Below are positions 16,827 to 25,572 of a DNA stretch of 34,204 nt, one piece after another. The notes beneath the pieces were generated by a model. That model saw only the letters and a list, made by a program, of their open reading frames with translations. It searched no databases and was not told where the DNA came from. The stretch covers positions 1 to 34,204 of the forward strand of contig JALSTN010000279.1 in NCBI GenBank assembly GCA_026983735.1, read 5' to 3'. How positions within the stretch are numbered: position 1 is the first letter of the stretch; each line of letters opens with the position of its first letter. Made by a program: the position numbers and the translations under genes. Origin of the DNA: Saprospiraceae bacterium (GTDB taxonomy: Bacteria > Bacteroidota > Bacteroidia > Chitinophagales > Saprospiraceae).

Positions 16827-17816
16827 TTACTCGACAACCAATCTATTGGAAAATTTCCGTCCGCTAATCTCCTCTGTGATTGATACAATATAAACGCCGG
16901 GTACGAAAGTCGAGACATCCATCTCTTTTGAATCATTCACGGACGACTTGAATATTTTCTTCAAAATACATCTTCCTTCTATATCATAAATAAGCATAAT
17001 AAACGCTCCAGTAACTGGGGCTTTAAAATGAATCCGGGGAATATTCTTCACCGGATTCGGCCATAATTTGAGCTCAGCTTTAATATTACCTATCTTACGA
17101 AGACCTGTCAAAATATTCAACGCCCCTACTGCATCTAGATCAAATCCTCCAGTAACAAAAGGTGTCGGATAGGGATCGTTAATCGGATATCCTCTACTAT
17201 CCCTGGTAACGCCTTTCCCATGAATCGCACCTACTACATCAATTATGCGCACATATCTAATGGAGTTTTTATCCAAATACTCTTGAGGCTCCATCTCAGA
17301 CAAATCAAAAGGCGTACCATACAAAACACGATATTTACCTGCTAAATTGTACAACTTAGTTGGATCAAGTGATTCAAATGTCCCAATCTGGGCACTTGTA
17401 TCTGTTAAAGATATCGAGGGAAAACGATAATAATGAATTCCATCAGAGCTCACTTCCACATGGGCCAACTCAAGGAATGAATTGTCAAATCCATTTTCGA
17501 ATACCGCCAAATCAGGCCCGGGGCCATCTACTATAGGAGGATCAAACATCAAAACTGCCATCCCACTATCCCCTAAAGAAACAACAACTCCATCGGCTCT
17601 CCCTAAAGCATTTTCCGGAATTCCGTATGCCGCCTTTTTATCCTTTGATGCAATATTCGTCCATCCCCTTGTCACAATCGCCTCTTTGGCCCAACCTCTT
17701 ATTATGGAACTATCCTTAAAAATAGCTCTACTTCCTAATTGACCGACACCAGGAGGAAACTGCCCGCCTAGTATCGCGCTATACAATAACAAGAGAGGTA
17801 AAAAATAAGGCTTCAT
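16827..17816 (-). CDS. T9SS type A sorting domain cell-surface protein (tracked ORF starts at 17930; internal ATG at 17816 preferred)
   Basis: MKPYFLPLLLLYSAILG signal peptide begins at residue 39 of the tracked ORF; C-terminal LWPNPVKN...GVYIVSITEEISGRKFSNRLVVE. Confidence 0.8.
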   Translation of the reverse strand: MKPYFLPLLLLYSAILGGQFPPGVGQLGSRAIFKDSSIIRGWAKEAIVTRGWTNIASKDKKAAYGIPENALGRADGVVVSLGDSGMAVLMFDPPIVDGPGPDLAVFENGFDNSFLELAHVEVSSDGIHYYRFPSISLTDTSAQIGTFESLDPTKLYNLAGKYRVLYGTPFDLSEMEPQEYLDKNSIRYVRIIDVVGAIHGKGVTRDSRGYPINDPYPTPFVTGGFDLDAVGALNILTGLRKIGNIKAELKLWPNPVKNIPRIHFKAPVTGAFIMLIYDIEGRCILKKIFKSSVNDSKEMDVSTFVPGVYIVSITEEISGRKFSNRLVVE

Positions 17817-17869
17817 AGTCAAATTATTGGATTTCATAGGAAAGCATTGTTTTAATGCTTGTGTAAAGA

Positions 17870-17901
17870 TATAAAAATCAGGACACCATCGTGGTGTCCT
17901 G
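17870..17901 (-). terminator. Rho-independent terminator-like hairpin after the DUF4465 gene
   Basis: Minus strand CAGGACACCA-CGA-TGGTGTCCTG (10-bp stem, 3-nt loop) followed by ATTTTTAT. Confidence 0.75.
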
Positions 17902-17914
17902 AAAGCTACAACAC

Positions 17915-18913
17915 TTACTGCTTTATCCAACTTTTAGTGTATTGGTAGAAATTATTCTTGTCTCTAATATGGATGATATACAATCCCGACTTCAGGTTAT
18001 TAACCGAAATTCGATTAACTCCTTTATCCAATGAAAACTGCTTAAGGAGCAGACCACTTGTCGTGTACATCCGACATTGAGCAGCATCATAGGGTGAAAA
18101 GACGGACAAGGTCTCCTTTGCCGGATTTGGGAAGATGGACACGGCGCCGGACGTATAGTCTTTTACCTCAGTGATTGGTTCATAGGACAAATTATCAATC
18201 GCAAAAAACAAAGGGGTATTATAGCCGTATTGGGAAGTATCACTTGATTCCAATACGAACTGGAGGCTATCTATAGGGGAAGTTGCTAATGGGCTCAGGT
18301 CGACCTTTGTCCAATCCCAAATTATATAGTCCTTGGTACTATCCTCATCCCGATAATCTGCCAAGAAAAAAGACACATATGCCGAGGTGTCCATGGCTCC
18401 ATCTCTGAAGGCATAGATCTTCAATAAAAAATAGTCCGGATCTTGTCCATTAATGCCCCCAAATTTCTTCGCAAATTGGTCCCCCTTTGCCATGCTTAGT
18501 GCAGCGTATGTAGTATTGGTAATCTCAATACTCAGGCGTCCATTGGCACTTGTCCAGTTTTTAGGGATGTTTTTAATCTGAGCATTTTGTTGGCCTATTG
18601 CATAGATCGTCGAGCTATTGGCCCCTGAACCTGTGATGGCACTGTATAGATTAGTATAACCCGCCGTCGTATCATTGCGCATGGAAGATAGCGCCCACCC
18701 CTTACTCCAAAAATTATAGGTAAAGTCAAAGGTATTGGGAAATAAGACACCTTTGGAAGAAAATCCTCCCGAACTATCAGAACCATTCCAAAATGTATCC
18801 AAAGGAAGTGAGATTTCCTCAAAATCAATTTGGGTAGTATCTTGGGCATATACAGATGCACTGGTTATACCAAGAAGCAATACAAATAGGTATAAAGTAA
18901 TTTTGTTAATCAT
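17915..18913 (-). CDS. DUF4465-like secreted protein with T9SS type A sorting domain
   Basis: Signal peptide; IDFEEISLPLDTFWNGSDSSGGFSSKGVLFPNTFD...FWSKGWALSSMRND; C-terminal VSIFPNPAKETLSV...SGLYIIHIRD. Confidence 0.8.
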   Translation of the reverse strand: MINKITLYLFVLLLGITSASVYAQDTTQIDFEEISLPLDTFWNGSDSSGGFSSKGVLFPNTFDFTYNFWSKGWALSSMRNDTTAGYTNLYSAITGSGANSSTIYAIGQQNAQIKNIPKNWTSANGRLSIEITNTTYAALSMAKGDQFAKKFGGINGQDPDYFLLKIYAFRDGAMDTSAYVSFFLADYRDEDSTKDYIIWDWTKVDLSPLATSPIDSLQFVLESSDTSQYGYNTPLFFAIDNLSYEPITEVKDYTSGAVSIFPNPAKETLSVFSPYDAAQCRMYTTSGLLLKQFSLDKGVNRISVNNLKSGLYIIHIRDKNNFYQYTKSWIKQ

Positions 18914-18950
18914 AATGCAACTAATTTTGTAAATTAATGAATGTAATTAT

Positions 18951-20792
18951 TTAGTTTAAATTGATATCGATGTTCATTTTAAATACCCTTCCGGGAAGCA
19001 ACCATCCACGAATAATTTGATAGCTCTGATCGGTCAAATTATCAACAGCGACACCTATCACTGCATTGACCTTGGGCCTATAAACAGTATAGGATAGTCC
19101 TATATTGAATAAGTGATAATTCGGCAACCAAATCTCATTATCTGCTGTCACAAAACTCTTCCCGGACCAATGATGTTCTAAGTCCAATTTCCATTTGGGG
19201 CTCATCAGCCAGTCTACACGACTTGTACCTTGATGAAGTGGGACATATATCAACTGTTTTCCCAAGACATTATCATTGGGAAGTCTATTGGAGGTATATG
19301 TTGTCTTCGCAAATCCATAGTGAATAGTCCAAACCAACTGTTCTACCATTTCATACTTCCAATCCAGATCGATCCCCCGACTCCATACGGATGGAATATT
19401 CACTACAGAGAAAATACCGTTTTGAGGAATCCACTGTATATAGTCCAACATTCTCCTATGAAAGAGTGACCATTGAACGGTATTGGTTCCAAATGGAGTC
19501 CATTTCCATCGCATATCGGCACCCCATCCTTTTTCTGGCAATAGATCAGGTCGACCTCCAGGTGCCCAATACAAGTCATTAAAAGAAGGAATTCTCCCGT
19601 ATTTTCCCGTACTAAAGATTAGCTTCAACTGTGGTGATAAAGCACGATGTAAGGAGAACAAGAAAGTCACTAATTGCCTATTCCTTTCCGTAGAAAACTG
19701 GTTTCTAAAGGAAAACTTTAGATCCATTTTGTGTGTAGTCGCGCCAAATTCAGAGGATAGAATAAGGTCATTCGCTAGAATCTTCTGATTAAAACCTGTG
19801 GATTCTGCTTGAAAAGTGCGCCCTTGGACCTTTGCTATCCAATATCTTGCTCCGGACGTATATCTGTAGCTAAAATTGGAAATCCCTAACCAGGTTTTAC
19901 CTTTGAAATCAATATGAGCAGATGGACTTACATAAAAAGTCGAAAGGTTTGAGCTACTTAATCCAAAGGAGCATTGGGCATGTTTCTTTTCATAGCTCAA
20001 TTTACTTGAAAATAAGCTTCTTGTGTTCGTTAAATGTGCATCACTAAATTGTTGGAATAATCTAGGCGGAATATTTTTGTCATCATTTGTCAAAAGAAAA
20101 GAGGTCTCTATTCTCCAAAATTTTCTCAACAATTTCTGGATGCCTGCCCCATAGCCATAAAAACTGCGATTGCCATGCTCTAAAAGCTTTGATTGCCCAT
20201 TTTCTTCATAGGGGAAATTATTTTGATGGATGAGAGCGCCGCCAAAAGCAGAGAAAGCTGTACGACCATTGGAATAGGAGATTGATCCCTGACCGGATCT
20301 CAATCCATACTGCCCCCCCAAACCATTAATCCTGGAAGTCCACCCGGAAGAGTCTAATGTCGGCATCGAACTGAAACGCAATTGTCCACCGGGAAGACCA
20401 TCGAGCGAATTAACCGTGGAAAAAGTTAAGGAATTGCCCATCATAGACAAAAACATACCCGAAGCATCCATTTGACCGGTTAGCGGATCATTTATTAAGA
20501 TATCGTTCCAATATACCCCTGTAGAAGCTCCGGGAAGACCATGCCAGGTAAGTGTTGACAATTGACCGGCTCCATATTTTAGCAAATTGATGCCCATACG
20601 ATTGATATAATTTAGATTCGGGTCTATTGCTGGGCTGGGAGGGAGATGGAGGACTATTTCAAACGGGTTGGTCATCGTAATGGAGGAACCCATCACGAGC
20701 GCTTCTGGAAGGGAATACTCCAATGTATCTGTCTTTTGGCCAAATAATTGACCAGTGAATAAAGATAAATACAGCAACACCTTCCATTTCAT
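18951..20792 (-). CDS. TonB-dependent outer-membrane receptor, probable corrinoid transporter (BtuB-like)
   Basis: Signal peptide, plug-like N-terminus, beta-barrel repeats, C-terminal NLTDQSYQIIRGWLLPGRVFKMNIDINLN; downstream of a cobalamin riboswitch. Confidence 0.8.
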   Translation of the reverse strand: MKWKVLLYLSLFTGQLFGQKTDTLEYSLPEALVMGSSITMTNPFEIVLHLPPSPAIDPNLNYINRMGINLLKYGAGQLSTLTWHGLPGASTGVYWNDILINDPLTGQMDASGMFLSMMGNSLTFSTVNSLDGLPGGQLRFSSMPTLDSSGWTSRINGLGGQYGLRSGQGSISYSNGRTAFSAFGGALIHQNNFPYEENGQSKLLEHGNRSFYGYGAGIQKLLRKFWRIETSFLLTNDDKNIPPRLFQQFSDAHLTNTRSLFSSKLSYEKKHAQCSFGLSSSNLSTFYVSPSAHIDFKGKTWLGISNFSYRYTSGARYWIAKVQGRTFQAESTGFNQKILANDLILSSEFGATTHKMDLKFSFRNQFSTERNRQLVTFLFSLHRALSPQLKLIFSTGKYGRIPSFNDLYWAPGGRPDLLPEKGWGADMRWKWTPFGTNTVQWSLFHRRMLDYIQWIPQNGIFSVVNIPSVWSRGIDLDWKYEMVEQLVWTIHYGFAKTTYTSNRLPNDNVLGKQLIYVPLHQGTSRVDWLMSPKWKLDLEHHWSGKSFVTADNEIWLPNYHLFNIGLSYTVYRPKVNAVIGVAVDNLTDQSYQIIRGWLLPGRVFKMNIDINLN

Positions 20793-20934
20793 ATCTTTAA
20801 AAATTTCTAATAAATTGAAAATAAATGTATTATAAATTTTCTGCAGCTATGGAACCGCTGCGCTCTCACATGAATTTTTTTAAACATACTTCTGTGTGAA
20901 ATTTATGTTTAATAAAATTCATGTTCGTTTCATA
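20787..20934 (-). repeat. 148-bp TATGAAA-bounded repeat, copy 1
   Basis: About 4 mismatches and a 1-nt T-run length difference relative to 24038-24186. Right boundary (minus strand) forms the ATGAAA start of the TonB receptor gene. Confidence 0.92.
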
Positions 20935-20939
20935 ACTAC

Positions 20940-20970
20940 GTCTTTTTCCTAAATAAGGATACAAAAAGAC
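20940..20970. repeat. Inverted repeat GTCTTTTT...AAAAAGAC with inner CCT/AGG
   Basis: gtctttttcctaaataaggatacaaaaagac, between riboswitch and repeat copy 1. Confidence 0.5.
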
Positions 20971-21110
20971 TTCAATTGCTAAGGGAAGGAAAAGAAAGGG
21001 AAGGAAAAATCAAGATGACTCTGACATTCACTGCTATACAGAGACCGTCGGCAAACAATTTCTCACTTCACCTGCTTTTAATCCCGAAAGCAAATCGAAG
21101 TACATCATAT

Positions 21111-21292
21111 TATTGGCAGGTCTTCTGACTCATCATTTCATACAGCCTTCCCAATGTGTAGTACATCAGTGGCGACATGTATCCCTTTAACAAGGGTTGA
21201 TTCACAGCTGCGGGTACAGTATCCGGATTGCACGGATTTCCCTATTCTCTTCCCTACATTCGGGAAGATCTACTCTATAGAGTACCAAAATA
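21111..21292 (-). ncRNA. Cobalamin (B12) riboswitch
   Basis: Minus strand contains GGGAAATCCGTGCAATCCGGATACTGTACCCGCAGCTGTGA, CGCCACTGATG and the B12-box-like GAGTCAGAAGACCTGCC; possible closing P1 TATTTTGGTA/TGCCAATA. Confidence 0.92.
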
Positions 21293-21372
21293 TGTTACAA
21301 AGATACAATTAAATTGGGGATAAATAGCAGATATATCTGACTAAAAAATGAGGATAGGGACACCGTGCCAAG

Positions 21373-22596
21373 TCACACTTGGTCCTGCATTAGTTTCAAA
21401 TGCATGTCATACTTGTGAATAAGCTCTCCCACTAAACGCAAGTTGTCATAGTTTTCAAGGATAAATTTGTGCGCATTGGAAGCCATTCTCTTCCGATGAA
21501 CAGGGGACTGAATAAGTTCGGAAAGCTCCTTGACAAACTCTTCCTTTGTATTGGCGATAGCTATATGTTTTCTATGCTTAGCATTGATTCCCTCTAACCC
21601 AACGGATGTCGTTACGGTAGGACATCCCAAGGTCATAGACTCTATTATTTTCACTCTCATCCCACTACCGCTAAACAGAGGGACAACCATAGCATGACAA
21701 GATTGAACAAATTCCTGGGCATCGTTTACTTCTCCATGGACAAATAATCTGTCCACGTTTTGTTGGAGTAAAGATTTAGGAGTATTTCGTCCCGCAATAT
21801 GCAATTCCACATCGGAAAATTTTTCTTTTAGAGAAGGCCAAACCTCTCTAATGAACCAACGAATCCCCTGATGATTAGGAGTCCAATCGAGGGAACCTAT
21901 GAACCCTATTTTAAAGGGTGATTGATCCTCTCGACTTCGAGTAATTTTTAGTCCGGCAACATCGACACCCACAGGAGTAAAAATCGCTCCATTCTTGTAT
22001 CCCAAGCTTTTTATATTCAGAAGGTCTTTATTGGAAATAGCCGCAATAAAATCGTATTTATTAAGGTGATCTACTTCATAATTCTTCAGTTGTTGAGTCA
22101 GTTTATGGATATACCATCGCTTAGGAAGAAAACGGGTATTTTGGGTAATTCTGTCCCATATTTCATGTTCGATATTATGGGCTCTAAGAGCAACTAATGC
22201 GTTTGAGTTGGTCTTAACGATATCTACATAGTGTGAAAGATAAATCGTTTCCATTTGCACAACATCATAATCAAATTGATTAACTAACTCCTTTAGTTTC
22301 AACCCAAATTTTTCAGATCTAAATCGCGCGATATGATAGGAATCTCCGGAAAGAAGATGGATTGCTGCATCTTTAATTTTTAAACGGTTATCGACATCAA
22401 CCGTATATATTTGACTATAGATTCCTAGATTTTCAATCGCTCGAGTATCCTCCACATAATGCTTGGTAGTATTCATAGCAAGCAAATGCATCTCACATCC
22501 CAACTTATGCATTGCATGTGCTATATTAAGAATTGCAATCGACTCGCCATCTTTTGGGGGATAGGGAAATTTCTTACATAGCTGGAGTATTTTCAT
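21373..22596 (-). CDS. Glycosyltransferase (GT4-like, GT-B fold)
   Basis: MKILQLCKKFPYPPKDGESIAILNIAHAM, IGFIGSLDWTPNHQGIRWF, VVPLFSGSGMRVKIIESMTLGCPTVTTSVGLEGI. Confidence 0.88.
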   Translation of the reverse strand: MKILQLCKKFPYPPKDGESIAILNIAHAMHKLGCEMHLLAMNTTKHYVEDTRAIENLGIYSQIYTVDVDNRLKIKDAAIHLLSGDSYHIARFRSEKFGLKLKELVNQFDYDVVQMETIYLSHYVDIVKTNSNALVALRAHNIEHEIWDRITQNTRFLPKRWYIHKLTQQLKNYEVDHLNKYDFIAAISNKDLLNIKSLGYKNGAIFTPVGVDVAGLKITRSREDQSPFKIGFIGSLDWTPNHQGIRWFIREVWPSLKEKFSDVELHIAGRNTPKSLLQQNVDRLFVHGEVNDAQEFVQSCHAMVVPLFSGSGMRVKIIESMTLGCPTVTTSVGLEGINAKHRKHIAIANTKEEFVKELSELIQSPVHRKRMASNAHKFILENYDNLRLVGELIHKYDMHLKLMQDQV

Positions 22597-22766
22597 ACTT
22601 GACGATTGTTTTAAGCGTTACATATCTAATAATGTACAAGCTTCATACCAATTCTCTCTGTATTCTCTTGAATCATGTATGAAATGGCAGGATCCTGACT
22701 TGTATTCACAAATTTTAGTACTTTCACTGCCTCAAACAGAAGTATTAGATACAGTTGGCTTTAGTT

Positions 22767-22783
22767 GTCCGTATTAAACGGAC
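22767..22783. repeat. Inverted repeat GTCCGT-ATTAA-ACGGAC upstream of the ABC ATPase
   Basis: 6-7 bp stem with 5-nt loop in the intergenic region. Confidence 0.4.
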
Positions 22784-22817
22784 ATATATCAAAACTTAGT
22801 ATATAGGTAATAGAATT

Positions 22818-23480
22818 ATGATTAGAATTCGTGACATACACAAACAGTTCGGCGATTTGAAAGTGCTCAATGGAATTAACTTAGATATTGAAGAAGGGGA
22901 AATTGTGTCCATCGTAGGGAAATCCGGAGCCGGGAAGAGTACGCTGTTACATATAATAGGGACATTGGATACTCCTAGCAAAGGAAGAGTAAGTATTAAT
23001 GGTCAAGAGGTCACTAGATATTCACAAAAGCAACTAGCAGAATTTCGCAACAAACACATAGGCTTTGTATTCCAGTTTCACCACTTATTACCTGAATTCT
23101 CTGCGGTTGAAAATGTTGCTATACCCGGTTATATAGGAGGCAAATCTAAGGAAGAATCCAGAGATAAAGCCAGATATCTATTAGACTATCTGGGGCTTGG
23201 AGAACGGCTTTCTCATCGACCCTCTGAAATGTCCGGAGGAGAACAACAAAGGGTAGCTATCGCCCGTGCATTAATGAATGATCCCGATATCATATTAGCT
23301 GATGAACCTACCGGCAATCTAGATACTGCCACTTCTATGGAGATTCATCAATTGATCCTTGACCTTAGAGCTACTTTCAATCGCACGTTCGTTATAGTGA
23401 CACATAGCCGTGACTTGGCAACGATGAGTGATAGAGTTATTACGATGAAAGACGGGAATTTGCTATCGTCTGATTCTTGA
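22818..23480 (+). CDS. lolD: ABC transporter ATP-binding protein, LolD-like
   Basis: [60 protein letters not shown]. Confidence 0.8.
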   Translation: MIRIRDIHKQFGDLKVLNGINLDIEEGEIVSIVGKSGAGKSTLLHIIGTLDTPSKGRVSINGQEVTRYSQKQLAEFRNKHIGFVFQFHHLLPEFSAVENVAIPGYIGGKSKEESRDKARYLLDYLGLGERLSHRPSEMSGGEQQRVAIARALMNDPDIILADEPTGNLDTATSMEIHQLILDLRATFNRTFVIVTHSRDLATMSDRVITMKDGNLLSSDS

Positions 23481-23554
23481 TATTTATCCCTTCAGACTTC
23501 TACTTACTCCTAGATAACATCCGAAGTTGAAATTATTCAGCAGAAGAAATCCTG

Positions 23555-24043
23555 CTACTTATCAAATTCAACAACTTGCATGTTAAGTACTTTGTAATCT
23601 ATTATATCAAACTGTACCATGGTACGAACCGTATGAAATCCGGACTTACCAGCCGCACCTGGATTTATATGTAGCAAGTCATGAATGCGATCCGGCATGA
23701 TTTTTAGAATATGAGAATGACCACTTAAAAAGATGTTGGGTTGGTGTTGGAGAATAAGTTCTTTCGCACGGCTGGTGTATCTTCCTGGATACCCGCCAAT
23801 GTGCAACATAACAATTCTCAATCCTTCGATATCAAAAACTAGAAATTCAGGAGCATACCCTCGAATATCTCTACCGTCAATATTGCCGTAAACTACTCGA
23901 AGCTCTCCGATATCCCTTAATTGAGAAAGCACGTCAAGGCTACCAACATCTCCTATATGCCATATCTCTTGACAACATCTGAGGGTTTCCAACATATCAT
24001 TTCCTATATACCCATGTGTATCGGACAGAACTCCTATTTTCAT
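23555..24043 (-). CDS. YfcE/MJ0936-type metallophosphoesterase
   Basis: MKIGVLSDTHGYIG, HIGDVGSLDVL, VYGNIDGRDI, LSGHSHILK, INPGAAG. Confidence 0.9.
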   Translation of the reverse strand: MKIGVLSDTHGYIGNDMLETLRCCQEIWHIGDVGSLDVLSQLRDIGELRVVYGNIDGRDIRGYAPEFLVFDIEGLRIVMLHIGGYPGRYTSRAKELILQHQPNIFLSGHSHILKIMPDRIHDLLHINPGAAGKSGFHTVRTMVQFDIIDYKVLNMQVVEFDK

Positions 24044-24186
24044 ATCTTTAAAATTTTCTAATAAATTGATAATAAATGTATTATAAAATTTCTGCAGCTA
24101 TGTAACCGCTGCGCTCTCACATGAATTTTTTTTAAACATACTTCTGTGTGAAATTTATGTTTAATAAAATTCATGTTCGTTTCATA
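24038..24186 (-). repeat. 149-bp TATGAAA-bounded repeat, copy 2
   Basis: About 97% identical to copy 1; right boundary (minus strand) forms the ATGAAA start of the phosphoesterase gene. Confidence 0.92.
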
Positions 24187-24481
24187 CTTATCTTCTGTTT
24201 GCAATAAAAATTCTCTGAAATATTCTCAATGAGAACGCTATAAATTTACCTCTCCCCAGGAAACCGGTTTTCCATCTTTTTTTACCCTCAACTGTTATTC
24301 TACTCAGACAAATTTTTAGATATAAAATCTCCTTACACTCTTGATGCATGGCTTCCACCAAAACAATTTAAAGATACGAATAGTTGCACCCGATTCAGCC
24401 CAGATATCGTATTTTTTTACTAATATTGCATTTTGGGAGCGATCATTTACATTGAAACAGAGAGCCATAAACCATTAATAT

Positions 24482-25540
24482 ATGAGATCAAAAATCAAAG
24501 GGACAGGATACTATGTTCCGGACAACGTTGTAACGAATTTTGACTTAGAAAAGATCATGGATACTTCAGATGCTTGGATACAAGAACGAACAGGCATCAA
24601 GGAACGACGTTATGCCCAAAAGGGTAAGGAGACCACCAGCACCATGGCTACGAAGGCAGCACAACGAGCGATGCAGCAAGCCGGAGTATCTGCTGAGGAT
24701 ATAGATTTTATCATATTAGCGACTTTAAGTCCGGATTATTATTTTCCGGGGGCAGCCGTTCTCGTACAGAGAATGCTGGGGTTACAAAAAAAGGAAATCG
24801 GAGCATTGGATATTCGAACACAGTGTACAGGTTTTATCTATGGACTCAGCATTGGAGATCAATTCATTCGTTCCGGAATGTACAAAAACATCTTAGTTAT
24901 CGGAGCTGAAATGCACTCGATGGGTATGGATATGAGTACGAAAGGTCGCAATATCTCTGTCATCTTTGGTGACGGAGCAGGAGCCGTAGTTCTTCAAGCA
25001 ACAAACGAAGAGGGTTCCGGCATCATAACTACAAACCTACATTCAAATGGGGACTTTGCCGAGGAGCTAGCTATGATTAGTCCCGGCTGCCATGCCGGAT
25101 ATCATGAGCAGAACCCGGCTAAATACGGAGCAGAAAGTGCTACCGTATTTGATTCGGTTTTTATTACTCCCAAAATCGTAGAAGACGGTCTTTATTTCCC
25201 CAATATGAACGGGCAATTAGTCTTCAAAAATGCAGTGGTTAAGTTTACCCAAACGATTGAAGAAGCATTGAGGGATGCCGGTAAAAGAAAGGAAGATATC
25301 GATATGCTTATCCCCCATCAAGCAAATCTACGTATCAGTCAATTCATCCAGAAACGTATGGGGTTGGAGGATGACAGAGTGTGGAATAATATACAGCGTT
25401 ACGGCAACACCACTGCCGCCTCTATCCCCATAGCACTTGCAGAAGCAGTTGAGAACAAGGCAATTTCCGAAGGAGATTTGGTCTGTTTGTCTGCATTTGG
25501 AAGCGGATTCACCTGGGGCTCCGTTCTATTTTACTTTTAA
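24482..25540 (+). CDS. fabH: Beta-ketoacyl-ACP synthase III
   Basis: DIRTQCTGFIYGLS, IPHQANLRI, YGNTTAASIPIALAEA, FGSGFTWGSVLF. Confidence 0.93.
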   Translation: MRSKIKGTGYYVPDNVVTNFDLEKIMDTSDAWIQERTGIKERRYAQKGKETTSTMATKAAQRAMQQAGVSAEDIDFIILATLSPDYYFPGAAVLVQRMLGLQKKEIGALDIRTQCTGFIYGLSIGDQFIRSGMYKNILVIGAEMHSMGMDMSTKGRNISVIFGDGAGAVVLQATNEEGSGIITTNLHSNGDFAEELAMISPGCHAGYHEQNPAKYGAESATVFDSVFITPKIVEDGLYFPNMNGQLVFKNAVVKFTQTIEEALRDAGKRKEDIDMLIPHQANLRISQFIQKRMGLEDDRVWNNIQRYGNTTAASIPIALAEAVENKAISEGDLVCLSAFGSGFTWGSVLFYF

Positions 25541-25572
25541 TTTCCTTCAATATTGTTAAGACATAATCTAGT

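Noticed and set aside
17817-17930. N-terminal 38-residue extension of the T9SS protein ORF
   Set aside because: Reads through a strong terminator hairpin and places a clear signal peptide (MKPYFLPLLLLYS) internally; start at 17816 is more likely.
20980-21010. Purine-rich tandem GGGAAGGAAAA segments in the riboswitch leader
   Set aside because: Only two short imperfect copies; likely simple low-complexity sequence.
21271-21284. Perfect palindrome TACTCTATAGAGTA
   Set aside because: Lies within the 5' part of the predicted riboswitch and is probably part of its peripheral structure, not a separate operator.
21361-21390. Short hairpin CCAAGT-CAC-ACTTGG at the 3' end of the glycosyltransferase gene
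   Set aside because: 6-bp stem overlapping the gene end with no adjacent T-tract; too weak to call as a terminator.
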